Below are positions 1-8,949 of a DNA stretch of 64,000 bases, piece after piece. Numbering within the stretch: position 1 is the stretch's first letter; each line of letters starts with the position of its first letter. The notes below the pieces were generated by a model that worked only from the letters and a program-made list of their open reading frames with translations, was not told the origin of the DNA and searched no databases. Source of the DNA: Shewanella indica (lineage in GTDB: Bacteria > Pseudomonadota > Gammaproteobacteria > Enterobacterales > Shewanellaceae); NCBI RefSeq assembly GCF_002836975.1, contig NZ_NIJK01000046.1, forward strand, positions 1 to 64,000, written 5' to 3'. A program made the position numbers and the translations under genes.

Positions 1-857
1 TGCTGGCTCATCCGGTTACTCATTCAGGGTTCAGGTTACAACACGATGATCTCATATCTCGGACTTATTCGCACCTTCCCTCATTAAATCATGGCCATGA
101 TACCTTGCGTTTAAGCTTTAGTTTGCGCGTGGTAGCGGGTATGGCTGAGCCGACAGCGTGTAACAATGTCGAATTTGAATCCCGCTTTAGTAAAGTTGTC
201 GGCGGATATGTGCAAAGTGAGATTGCTGAGCTAGCAGCACGATATGCGTATAACATCGCCAATGGGCGGTTTTTATGGCGTAATCGAGTAGGAGCACAGC
301 AGATTAGCATCCGAGTAACAGGTGGAAATTTACAAGAGACTTTAACCTTTGATGCCTACCAATACTCATTGTCGAAAACAACCGCTGAGGATGCTCAAGT
401 CGCCTTACTTACCAAGGTGATTTTATCAGGTTTGAAAGGTGATGAATCAACCGTATTACAAATTGATGCCTTTGCTCAATTAGGCGACGCGCAACGTGTA
501 TGGCCATCACAGGAAATGGTATTAAACAGCCCTAAAGGTGAAAAAAGTCGCCACTTGTTTGCCGTAAATGGTGTACAGGGTTTAGATAATATCGCGGCTA
601 TGCACTGCGAAAAAATTGGTAATGCATTACGTACGATTGATGATTGGTATCCCAAATTTTCAGAAACTAACAAACCCATTGCAATTGAAGCCTATGGGTC
701 AGTGACTCAACGTGGTGTTGCCTATCGTTCATCAAAAAATGATTTTAAAACATTGTTGTTGAAGTGGTTAAGCAATGAAACATTAGCAGATCACGAAAAA
801 CACTTTGTCGGTGCTATGTTGATCCGTGGTGGAGTATTTGGTGAAGGTGAAAGCTAG
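1..857 (+). CDS. csy3: Cas7f/Csy3, type I-F Cascade backbone protein (5' end outside window)
   Basis: The reading frame is open from base 3, so the gene begins left of the window; 284 C-terminal residues are visible. Family knowledge: Csy3 (Cas7f) forms the six-subunit filament that holds the spacer part of crRNA in the type I-F Csy complex. The segments ANGRFLWRNRVGA, ACNN, KIGNALRTIDDWYP, AYGSVTQRG and the C-terminal IRGGVFGEGES match what I recall of Pseudomonas Csy3. cas6f follows 11 nt downstream with a GAGG ribosome-binding site, the usual I-F order. The upstream genes (cas1, cas2-3, cas8f, cas5f) would lie outside the window, so completeness of the system cannot be judged here. Confidence 0.95.
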   Translation, partial: LAHPVTHSGFRLQHDDLISRTYSHLPSLNHGHDTLRLSFSLRVVAGMAEPTACNNVEFESRFSKVVGGYVQSEIAELAARYAYNIANGRFLWRNRVGAQQISIRVTGGNLQETLTFDAYQYSLSKTTAEDAQVALLTKVILSGLKGDESTVLQIDAFAQLGDAQRVWPSQEMVLNSPKGEKSRHLFAVNGVQGLDNIAAMHCEKIGNALRTIDDWYPKFSETNKPIAIEAYGSVTQRGVAYRSSKNDFKTLLLKWLSNETLADHEKHFVGAMLIRGGVFGEGES

Positions 858-868
858 AGGAGTCGCCC

Positions 869-1507
869 ATGAACTACTACCAAGAAATTACCTTACTACC
901 GGATGTCGATATCTCGCTTGGTTTCCTCTGGCAAAACGTGTTTCAACAAGTGCATATTGCACTTGTTGAACACAAAGTGGATGCAAATCAGTCTAGTGTT
1001 GCGGTTGGCTTTCCTGATTATCTCCGAGCTAAGTTTCCCCTGGGCGGTAAATTGCGCCTCTTTGCCAAAGAACAAGCGTCATTGGAAAAGCTAGCCATTC
1101 ACCAATGGCTGAATCGGTTCGAAGACTATGCGCATATTAAAGGGATCAAACCCGTACCGAGTGATGTTTCCTACGTGAGCTTTGTACGCAAACAGGTGAA
1201 ATCGCCTGAGCGGATTGAGCGGGCTATGCAGCAAAAGGCGGCATTATGGGCTGCAAAGTCGGGCAAGCCGCTGGCCGAGTGCTTAACCGATCTTGAAAAA
1301 AGCAAACCGACTGGGCAGTGTGATTTGCCATTTATCTTCTTGCACAGCCAGCAAACGAAACAACGTTCGCCGGACAAAAACAGCAAGTTCCCGCTGTTTA
1401 TCGAAAGATATCCGCAAAGTACACCTGTGGATGGGCAGTTCGATTGCTACGGGCTGAGTCGTAAAGTCAATGGTATTGCATCGCTTGGAACAGTACCGCA
1501 CTTTTAA
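869..1507 (+). CDS. csy4: Cas6f/Csy4, CRISPR repeat endoribonuclease
   Basis: A 212-residue protein beginning MNYYQEITLLPDV. Family knowledge: Cas6f binds the repeat hairpin, cuts at its 3' base and stays on the crRNA 3' end. Visible support: His29 sits exactly where the catalytic His29 of P. aeruginosa Csy4 lies, LHSQQTKQ near residue 160 matches the region of the active-site serine, and residues 107-119 form a basic segment (RKQVKSPERIER) like the arginine-rich helix that enters the RNA major groove. It ends in a CYGLS...VPHF tail typical of the family. At 212 residues it is somewhat longer than the roughly 187 of the Pseudomonas enzyme, with extra residues around 125-150 and 165-172. It follows csy3 directly and precedes the array leader, so it probably shares the cas operon transcript. 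Confidence 0.96.
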   Translation: MNYYQEITLLPDVDISLGFLWQNVFQQVHIALVEHKVDANQSSVAVGFPDYLRAKFPLGGKLRLFAKEQASLEKLAIHQWLNRFEDYAHIKGIKPVPSDVSYVSFVRKQVKSPERIERAMQQKAALWAAKSGKPLAECLTDLEKSKPTGQCDLPFIFLHSQQTKQRSPDKNSKFPLFIERYPQSTPVDGQFDCYGLSRKVNGIASLGTVPHF

Positions 1508-1512
1508 GCATC

Positions 1513-1539
1513 AAAGGGTGAGTTTTACCCTTTATTTTT
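1513..1539 (+). terminator. Probable terminator after cas6f
   Basis: AAAGGGT (1513-1519) and ACCCTTT (1527-1533) form a 7-bp stem with a 7-nt loop, followed by ATTTTTG. It lies 6 nt after the cas6f stop codon and would separate the cas transcript from the array leader. The T tract is short, so termination may be partial. Confidence 0.6.
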
Positions 1540-1657
1540 GCTCTTTAAAAATAAGCTTTATATACAATCAGTTACAACAGGTAGTATTCAACAGGGTAAA
1601 AATAGGTTTTTTATCCTAACCACCTGTTGTGACTTTCTTTTATTGCTTTATTCTATT
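1540..1657 (+). promoter_or_regulatory. CRISPR leader of the I-F array
   Basis: This A/T-rich stretch lies between cas6f and the first repeat, where I-F leaders sit, which makes the cas6f side the adaptation (newest-spacer) end. It contains an imperfect inverted repeat: GTTACAACAGGT at 1571-1582 and ACCTGTTGTGAC at 1622-1633, eleven of twelve positions paired. The run GGGTAAAAAT and TTTTTTATCC lies inside it. A leader should hold the pre-crRNA promoter and IHF/Cas1-2 binding sites; I did not identify these individually. Confidence 0.75.
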
Positions 1658-2765
1658 GTTCACTGCCGCCCAGGCAGCTTAGAAATGTAAGCGCGTCAAC
1701 AAGGTTGCGGCGTTCAGGTTCACTGCCGCCCAGGCAGCTTAGAAAGCTTTCTGGCAGAACTACAGGCTCAGAAGTGTGTTCACTGCCGCCCAGGCAGCTT
1801 AGAAAATTTCAAGAGGGCAGTCGCCTCGGTAGCTTGAGTTCACTGCCGCCCAGGCAGCTTAGAAATTGTCGCTGGCTGAGTGCCAGGTACTTAATTTGTT
1901 CACTGCCGCCCAGGCAGCTTAGAAAATCATTAAGAATGCTTTTGCCGTTCTCAAGAGGTTCACTGCCGCCCAGGCAGCTTAGAAATGGCTGTAGCTCAGG
2001 AGCGTCTGTCAGGGTTAGTTCACTGCCGCCCAGGCAGCTTAGAAAAATCACCAGCCATCCGATAAACTTCTCCTTGGGTTCACTGCCGCCCAGGCAGCTT
2101 AGAAATTATAGGCGGCGCTATACTTGCGAAGGTGAAGGTTCACTGCCGCCCAGGCAGCTTAGAAAATTGTTTGAACGTTCTTAGCTAGCAAGATGTTGTT
2201 CACTGCCGCCCAGGCAGCTTAGAAATCGGCGCGCTTTTGTGTGTGCTCCATTGTTTGGTTCACTGCCGCCCAGGCAGCTTAGAAAGGATGCAGCAGTTTG
2301 CGACTTAACACGCTTGCGTTCACTGCCGCCCAGGCAGCTTAGAAATGTTTGACGCATCAAAAACAGGCAATCTTGAAGTTCACTGCCGCCCAGGCAGCTT
2401 AGAAATACTGAAGGATATTGTCTCGATTATACCGCTCGTTCACTGCCGCCCAGGCAGCTTAGAAAAGCACCCTAATCTTGCGAAGGCTGGCCTCAACGTT
2501 CACTGCCGCCCAGGCAGCTTAGAAAATAATTTCAGGCCTGAATCCACTCACTTTTTAGTTCACTGCCGCCCAGGCAGCTTAGAAAATCCTTACGCACTTC
2601 GTTTGGCTCTGCATCATGTTCACTGCCGCCCAGGCAGCTTAGAAAAAACTCTGGCAGTAGAAACTTACTCGCTGTAAGTTCACTGCCGCCCAGGCAGCTT
2701 AGAAATTGATGCGCTTAAACCCCTTGCCAGTTCTGACGTTCACTGCCGCCCAGGCAGCTTAGAAA

Positions 2766-3157
2766 ATTACAACGCCGTGAGGCGTAGGAGTTTATACGTT
2801 CACTGCCGCCCAGGCAGCTTAGAAATCTTGTCTTGATGGTTCGCTCGATTGTTTCTTGTTCACTGCCGCCCAGGCAGCTTAGAAAGACCTGACGAATTCA
2901 GGCTGAACTCCGTTAGCGTTCACTGCCGCCCAGGCAGCTTAGAAAATTACAACGCCGTGAGGCGTAGGAGTTTATACGTTCACTGCCGCCCAGGCAGCTT
3001 AGAAATCTTGTCTTGATGGTTCGCTCGATTGTTTCTTGTTCACTGCCGCCCAGGCAGCTTAGAAAGACCTGACGAATTCAGGCTGAACTCCGTTAGCGTT
3101 CACTGCCGCCCAGGCAGCTTAGAAAATTACAACGCCGTGAGGCGTAGGAGTTTATAC
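2766..3157 (+). repeat. Tandem duplication of a three-spacer block in the array
   Basis: Spacers A (2766-2797), B (2826-2857) and C (2886-2917) recur in the same order at 2946, 3006 and 3066, and A appears a third time at 3126-3157. The order A-B-C-A-B-C-A is what unequal recombination between identical repeats produces. A near copy of A lies separately at 3966-3997. Confidence 0.97.
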
Positions 3158-4985
3158 GTTCACTGCCGCCCAGGCAGCTTAGAAAATCGGCGCGCATAGC
3201 CTCAATCTCACGCCACTGTTCACTGCCGCCCAGGCAGCTTAGAAATGCGAGATGCCACAGAGAGAGCTGTCAATGGTGTTCACTGCCGCCCAGGCAGCTT
3301 AGAAATGTCTGAACCAGCTAGCTCTGTTTCGTCCCAGGTTCACTGCCGCCCAGGCAGCTTAGAAATATTAAATCACCATCTTAAAATGCCCCAGTCTGTT
3401 CACTGCCGCCCAGGCAGCTTAGAAAATGCCAGAGGTCTGGAAAACTTCTTTACCATCGTTCACTGCCGCCCAGGCAGCTTAGAAATCTCGCGTATTTAAC
3501 GATATGCGCGGACTAAGGTTCACTGCCGCCCAGGCAGCTTAGAAAATCAACCTATTACCTTATCTATTGCACTGTAGGTTCACTGCCGCCCAGGCAGCTT
3601 AGAAATGAAAGCCAGCGATTTGATTTAACGATTGATGGTTCACTGCCGCCCAGGCAGCTTAGAAATCAGACTGCGCTTTACCCGCGCATTCGCGACCGTT
3701 CACTGCCGCCCAGGCAGCTTAGAAAACAAATGACTTGCAAAATTCATACACATCTGAGTTCACTGCCGCCCAGGCAGCTTAGAAAATTAGCAACGGTAAC
3801 TGAAACCGGATCAACTGGTTCACTGCCGCCCAGGCAGCTTAGAAATTGGTTGCCACTCATACTGGTAGAGCCGTTTTGTTCACTGCCGCCCAGGCAGCTT
3901 AGAAAAAAAGTAAACGAAATTGTTATTGAGGACGGAGGTTCACTGCCGCCCAGGCAGCTTAGAAAATTACAACGCCGTGAGGCGTAGGAGTTTTATAGTT
4001 CACTGCCGCCCAGGCAGCTTAGAAACTCTTCTAGCGCAACAGGGAACCCGGTAAACCGTTCACTGCCGCCCAGGCAGCTTAGAAAACATGGTTGCGTAGC
4101 CTTTGGCAGTCATCATAGTTCACTGCCGCCCAGGCAGCTTAGAAACACAGGGAAGCCGCCCACAACAGCGTCAACATGTTCACTGCCGCCCAGGCAGCTT
4201 AGAAAGACGAAGAAAAGAAAGCCAAGGACAAGAAAGAGTTCACTGCCGCCCAGGCAGCTTAGAAAAGAATATGCAGGAGTATTTGACATGCCGTTGTGTT
4301 CACTGCCGCCCAGGCAGCTTAGAAAGCTATTATCTGCGGGAGAGCCGACAAAGAAGGGTTCACTGCCGCCCAGGCAGCTTAGAAATCCTCGTCACGTTCA
4401 AACGTGATGATCTTCATGTTCACTGCCGCCCAGGCAGCTTAGAAAGATTGGCATCACAGTTCCCGGTAATACGCCTTGTTCACTGCCGCCCAGGCAGCTT
4501 AGAAAACTTCCGCCACATAAACCTTCCCATCATACTCGTTCACTGCCGCCCAGGCAGCTTAGAAATCATAGCTGCATAGTATGACCTGGCTGGCAGTGTT
4601 CACTGCCGCCCAGGCAGCTTAGAAATTTCGTGGTGCCAGACGCAGTACTCTATTGCTGTTCACTGCCGCCCAGGCAGCTTAGAAACTATCTTTCCAGAGT
4701 CAAGACGGAATCACCTCGTTCACTGCCGCCCAGGCAGCTTAGAAAACGTATTGCAACAGGAAATCGGCTTTCTGCTGGTTCACTGCCGCCCAGGCAGCTT
4801 AGAAAAAATTCGTCCTTGTTTTGCGGGTCAAGGATTTGTTCACTGCCGCCCAGGCAGCTTAGAAATGTATATCCCTGTGAAGCTCGACAATAGACCTGTT
4901 CACTGCCGCCCAGGCAGCTTAGAAATATCTCGGGAAGTTTAATACCACCATGATTACGTTCACTGCCGCCCAGGCAGCTTAGAAA

Positions 4986-6217
4986 ATTAGTTTAACACCT
5001 TCCCGATTGCACTATAGGTTCACTGCCGCCCAGGCAGCTTAGAAATGACTGGCTCACCGTATCGAGGGATACAGTCAGTTCACTGCCGCCCAGGCAGCTT
5101 AGAAAGTTGTATTCAAACTCTCGCACTCCAACTATAAGTTCACTGCCGCCCAGGCAGCTTAGAAAGATATTTCACACCAAGGACGACCTGAGTCAGTGTT
5201 CACTGCCGCCCAGGCAGCTTAGAAATTGCCATTTCTGGCTCAATGGATGGTGTTTATGTTCACTGCCGCCCAGGCAGCTTAGAAAACCACGCCACGCATT
5301 AAACAACTGAGCCGCTTGTTCACTGCCGCCCAGGCAGCTTAGAAAATTAGTTTAACACCTTCCCGATTGCACTATAGGTTCACTGCCGCCCAGGCAGCTT
5401 AGAAATGACTGGCTCACCGTATCGAGGGATACAGTCAGTTCACTGCCGCCCAGGCAGCTTAGAAAGATATTTCACACCAAGGACGACCTGAGTCAGTGTT
5501 CACTGCCGCCCAGGCAGCTTAGAAATTGCCATTTCTGGCTCAATGGATGGTGTTTATGTTCACTGCCGCCCAGGCAGCTTAGAAAACCACGCCACGCATT
5601 AAACAACTGAGCCGCTTGTTCACTGCCGCCCAGGCAGCTTAGAAAATTAGTTTAACACCTTCCCGATTGCACTATAGGTTCACTGCCGCCCAGGCAGCTT
5701 AGAAATGACTGGCTCACCGTATCGAGGGATACAGTCAGTTCACTGCCGCCCAGGCAGCTTAGAAAGATATTTCACACCAAGGACGACCTGAGTCAGTGTT
5801 CACTGCCGCCCAGGCAGCTTAGAAATTGCCATTTCTGGCTCAATGGATGGTGTTTATGTTCACTGCCGCCCAGGCAGCTTAGAAAACCACGCCACGCATT
5901 AAACAACTGAGCCGCTTGTTCACTGCCGCCCAGGCAGCTTAGAAAATTAGTTTAACACCTTCCCGATTGCACTATAGGTTCACTGCCGCCCAGGCAGCTT
6001 AGAAATGACTGGCTCACCGTATCGAGGGATACAGTCAGTTCACTGCCGCCCAGGCAGCTTAGAAAGTTGTATTCAAACTCTCGCACTCCAACTATAAGTT
6101 CACTGCCGCCCAGGCAGCTTAGAAAGATATTTCACACCAAGGACGACCTGAGTCAGTGTTCACTGCCGCCCAGGCAGCTTAGAAATTGCCATTTCTGGCT
6201 CAATGGATGGTGTTTAT
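4986..6217 (+). repeat. Multi-copy spacer block (D-E-F-G-H-I) in the array
   Basis: Twenty-one consecutive spacers are copies of only six. The order is DEFGHI (from 4986), DEGHI (from 5346), DEGHI (from 5646), DEFGH (from 5946). Spacer F (5106-5137, 6066-6097) is missing from the two middle units, and I is missing from the last. The copies look identical. At least two duplications and two single-spacer losses are needed to explain the pattern. Confidence 0.97.
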
Positions 6218-6663
6218 GTTCACTGCCGCCCAGGCAGCTTAGAAAGCCTGTTGGGTCGAAAATGGTCATGTACAGAAGTTCACTGCCGCCCAGGCAGCTT
6301 AGAAATGTTATCAACATGGCCTGTGCCGTGTTGGCCCGTTCACTGCCGCCCAGGCAGCTTAGAAAATCTTGAACTCACCAGCATCAGACAGCGGAGCGTT
6401 CACTGCCGCCCAGGCAGCTTAGAAATGCTGGACGGCGAAGTCTCGGCGCTCACCATCGTTCACTGCCGCCCAGGCAGCTTAGAAAATACGGATATCGTGG
6501 GCTCAATCCGCAAGATCGTTCACTGCCGCCCAGGCAGCTTAGAAAGTTCTTCTGGTGATGACCTTTCCCCCGAATTTATCACTCGGCCCCAGCAATATCC
6601 GAATTTCCTGCATTTGTGGGGCTGAAGAGGTCGAAACTGAGGAGATCTAAATAGCGGCCCGGC

Positions 6664-8949
6664 TCAAGGCAGCATGTCCACTCGAAGTAGTCTGCTGGCG
6701 CTGCGGCCTTTGTCGTCGCTGACCGACAGTTGGAAGCGTCCGGCTCTGGGTGGGCGCCATTCCAGGGTTTGGCCCGGCAGGCTCTGGCCGAGCAGGCTGT
6801 TACCGGCAAACCAGTAGAGTATTTGGCTGTCGGAGGCGGCGTCGGCCTTGAGGGCTATGTGTTCATTGGCCACGCTTTGGCGCAGGCTGTAGGTGACGCC
6901 CTTCAAGGGGGAGCGGATAAGCGGGGCCGAGTAGCTAACCGCGACTCTTTGGCTGCAGGCGACCGGAAGCTCCGGCGGCCTCCTGCGGGGTAAACCTGCC
7001 TGCTCGAACAGGGCCGCCAAGTCTGACGGCCAGAAGGCAAACACCTCCTGGTGGTGAATTGCCGAGTCGTAGGGCGGGCAGACGGCGGCGCCGGTTTTGT
7101 TATCCAGCCACACGGGGCGATGCAAGTTGGAGACCTTGATGGGGGAAACTCCCGGGATATACCAGCCATCGACCAATTTGGGGCACCAAGGGTTGGGCAG
7201 CTCGCCGGAGGCGGCGCAGAAGGCCACCTTTTTCACCGTATCCGGCGGCGTGTTGGCCATGTCGGCCGTGCCGGGCAGCGCGCCCTGCAAGGCATCGCTG
7301 AGGGCGAAGAACAATGGCCCGGCGGTACGGACGCCGACAAAGGCCGGGTTGGGAGTGGCGTCGAAGTTGCCCACCCAAACCACCAACACATAGGGGCCTG
7401 TGATGCCTGCGCTCCAGGCATCGCGATACCCCCAGGAGGTGCCTGTTTTCCAGGCCACTGTCCAGTTGCTGCCGGGCAGGCCGTCGGCGCGGGGGTTGTC
7501 CTTGAGTATGTCCCGCACCATAAAGGCGGCGGCCGGGCTCAGCAAGCTCTTTCCTTGCGGGCTGATGGGCTGGCTTTGTTGATCCCGCAGCGGGTAGTCA
7601 TGGCCCTGGCTCGCCAGCATCAGGTACAGCCGCGCCAGATCCGCCATGGTCAGCTCGCCGCCGCCCAGCGCCAGGGATAAACCATAATGACTTTCACCCC
7701 TGAGCCCCTGAATGCCGGCTTGGCGCAAGAAGCCGTAGAGATTGGGTTGGTTCACTTGTCCTGCCAGCCACACGGCCGGCAGATTGCGGCTCTTGACCAG
7801 GGCGTCATGGGCGCTGATGGGGCCGGTAAATCTGTGGTCAAAGTTCTCCGGTTGGAAACTGCCAAAGGCGGTGGGCGCATCCTTGAGTATGCTCAGCGGG
7901 TGTATGAGCCCCTGATCTATGCCCAGGCCAAACAGAAATGGCTTCAGGGTTGAACCCGGCGAGCGGCGGGCGCTGACGCCGTCCACCTGCCCTTGGATAT
8001 CGGTATCGAAGAAGTCTGCCGAGCCTATCCAGGCTTTGATGCTCTGATCGCGGCTGTCCACCAGGATTGCGGCGGCATTCTTGACCCCCAGATGGCGCTG
8101 GCTTTCGATATACAGCCCAAGGCGCCGTTCCAGCAAGGCCTGCAGACTGACGTCCAGGGTGCTGTGAATTTGGGTGTCACTATTATCCCGCAGCAGGCGG
8201 CGGCTGAAGTGCGGCGCCAGAAATGGCAGCTCAGTGCGGTCATGGCCGATGGCGGTGAGGGTCAACAGGCCGTTGTTGCGGGGATCGTCGCGATAGCTTT
8301 GTTGCCAGAGCAACGCCAGACGGTCGCGGGCATCCTGAAAGTCGGCACCGAAGCGGGCGCGCCGTGCCGGGCTTTGCGGCATGACCGCCAGGCTGAGGGC
8401 TTCACTGAGTGACAGCTCACCGGCGTCTTTATGAAAGTAGATGCGGCTGGCAGCGCCAACACCTTCAATATTGCCGCCCATGGGCGCCAGATTGAGATAG
8501 GCCTCGAGAATATCATGCTTGGAGTAACGCAGTTCCAGCCAGAGCGCCGCCAGCATCTGCTGCAGTTTCCCGGCAACCTGGCGGCTGTTGATGTTGTAAA
8601 CCCGCCGGGCCAGCTGCATGGTCAGGGTCGAAGCCCCCTGGCGATCATCCTTAAGATAGGTGGCGACTATCGCCCTGGCGGTGGCCGCCGGGTTGATGCC
8701 GGGGTGGAAGTAAAAATAGCGGTCTTCCTTGAGCAAGATGGTTTGCACCATGTTGTCTGAAACCCCTTCCAGGGGTTGCCAGAGCCGATACTGGCCATCA
8801 CTGGCCAGCGTTAGCCGCAGCAGGCTGCCATCGGCGGCCAACACCATGCGGGAGCTGGGCGCCAGCTTGGAAAAAGGTTGTGCCGGCCAGAGTCTCAGCC
8901 CCAGCAGCAAGGCTGCCAGGGCCAGCAGGCACAAATAGCGGCGTTTCAT
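6664..8949 (-). CDS. pbpC: Penicillin-binding protein 1C (glycosyltransferase/transpeptidase)
   Basis: A 761-residue bifunctional class A-type PBP. An N-terminal hydrophobic anchor (residues 5-20) is followed by a GT51 glycosyltransferase domain with catalytic Glu75 in KEDRYFYFHPG and the QGASTLTMQL motif near 104-113. The transpeptidase domain shows all three motifs: SPGSTLK (nucleophile Ser333), SRN (387-389) and KTGTS (501-505). The last ~90 residues form the PBP1C C-terminal domain. It acts in the periplasm on lipid II and nascent glycan. The start codon overlaps the stop codon of yfhM (ATGA), indicating translational coupling. The yfhM-pbpC pairing is a known arrangement in proteobacteria; a periplasmic macroglobulin may protect cells whose wall is breached, which PBP1C then repairs (published hypothesis, not shown here). 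Confidence 0.96.
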   Translation of the reverse strand: MKRRYLCLLALAALLLGLRLWPAQPFSKLAPSSRMVLAADGSLLRLTLASDGQYRLWQPLEGVSDNMVQTILLKEDRYFYFHPGINPAATARAIVATYLKDDRQGASTLTMQLARRVYNINSRQVAGKLQQMLAALWLELRYSKHDILEAYLNLAPMGGNIEGVGAASRIYFHKDAGELSLSEALSLAVMPQSPARRARFGADFQDARDRLALLWQQSYRDDPRNNGLLTLTAIGHDRTELPFLAPHFSRRLLRDNSDTQIHSTLDVSLQALLERRLGLYIESQRHLGVKNAAAILVDSRDQSIKAWIGSADFFDTDIQGQVDGVSARRSPGSTLKPFLFGLGIDQGLIHPLSILKDAPTAFGSFQPENFDHRFTGPISAHDALVKSRNLPAVWLAGQVNQPNLYGFLRQAGIQGLRGESHYGLSLALGGGELTMADLARLYLMLASQGHDYPLRDQQSQPISPQGKSLLSPAAAFMVRDILKDNPRADGLPGSNWTVAWKTGTSWGYRDAWSAGITGPYVLVVWVGNFDATPNPAFVGVRTAGPLFFALSDALQGALPGTADMANTPPDTVKKVAFCAASGELPNPWCPKLVDGWYIPGVSPIKVSNLHRPVWLDNKTGAAVCPPYDSAIHHQEVFAFWPSDLAALFEQAGLPRRRPPELPVACSQRVAVSYSAPLIRSPLKGVTYSLRQSVANEHIALKADAASDSQILYWFAGNSLLGQSLPGQTLEWRPPRAGRFQLSVSDDKGRSASRLLRVDMLP

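Larger units (their letters stand above)
1658..6545 (+). CRISPR. Type I-F CRISPR array, 82 repeats and 81 spacers
   Basis: The 28-nt repeat starts GTTCACTGCCGCCCAGGCAG and ends CTTAGAAA. It first occurs at 1658-1685 and last at 6518-6545, with an exact 60-bp period, so every spacer is 32 nt. CTGCC/GGCAG forms a 5-bp hairpin with loop GCCCA, the Cas6f substrate form. By eye all copies are identical, including the last, which is unusual because leader-distal repeats are often degenerate. Nine spacers occur more than once, adding 19 extra copies, so 62 spacers are distinct. Transcription should run rightward from the leader beside cas6f. Because 60 is a multiple of three, long artificial reading frames cross the array; these are not genes. 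Confidence 0.99.

Noticed and set aside
1..1507. A transposon-borne (Tn7-like, I-F3) CRISPR system
   Set aside because: The long, actively growing array and standard Csy3/Csy4 fit a normal defence I-F locus; no tns genes or transposon ends are visible. Genes left of the window could not be examined.
4386..4417. Palindromic spacer (CACGTT-CA-AACGTG)
   Set aside because: A short palindrome in one of 62 distinct spacers is expected by chance and suggests nothing specific.
1705..6625. Long open frames across the CRISPR array encoding repeated SLPPRQLRK or VHCRPGSLE units
   Set aside because: They arise because the 60-bp repeat period is a multiple of three; they have no ribosome-binding sites and just translate repeats and spacers.
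6730..8940. Several long plus-strand frames opposite pbpC
   Set aside because: They are antisense shadows in a GC-rich gene; pbpC shows all catalytic motifs and its codon pattern explains them. The same holds for long antisense frames under yfhM, mshE and ubiD.
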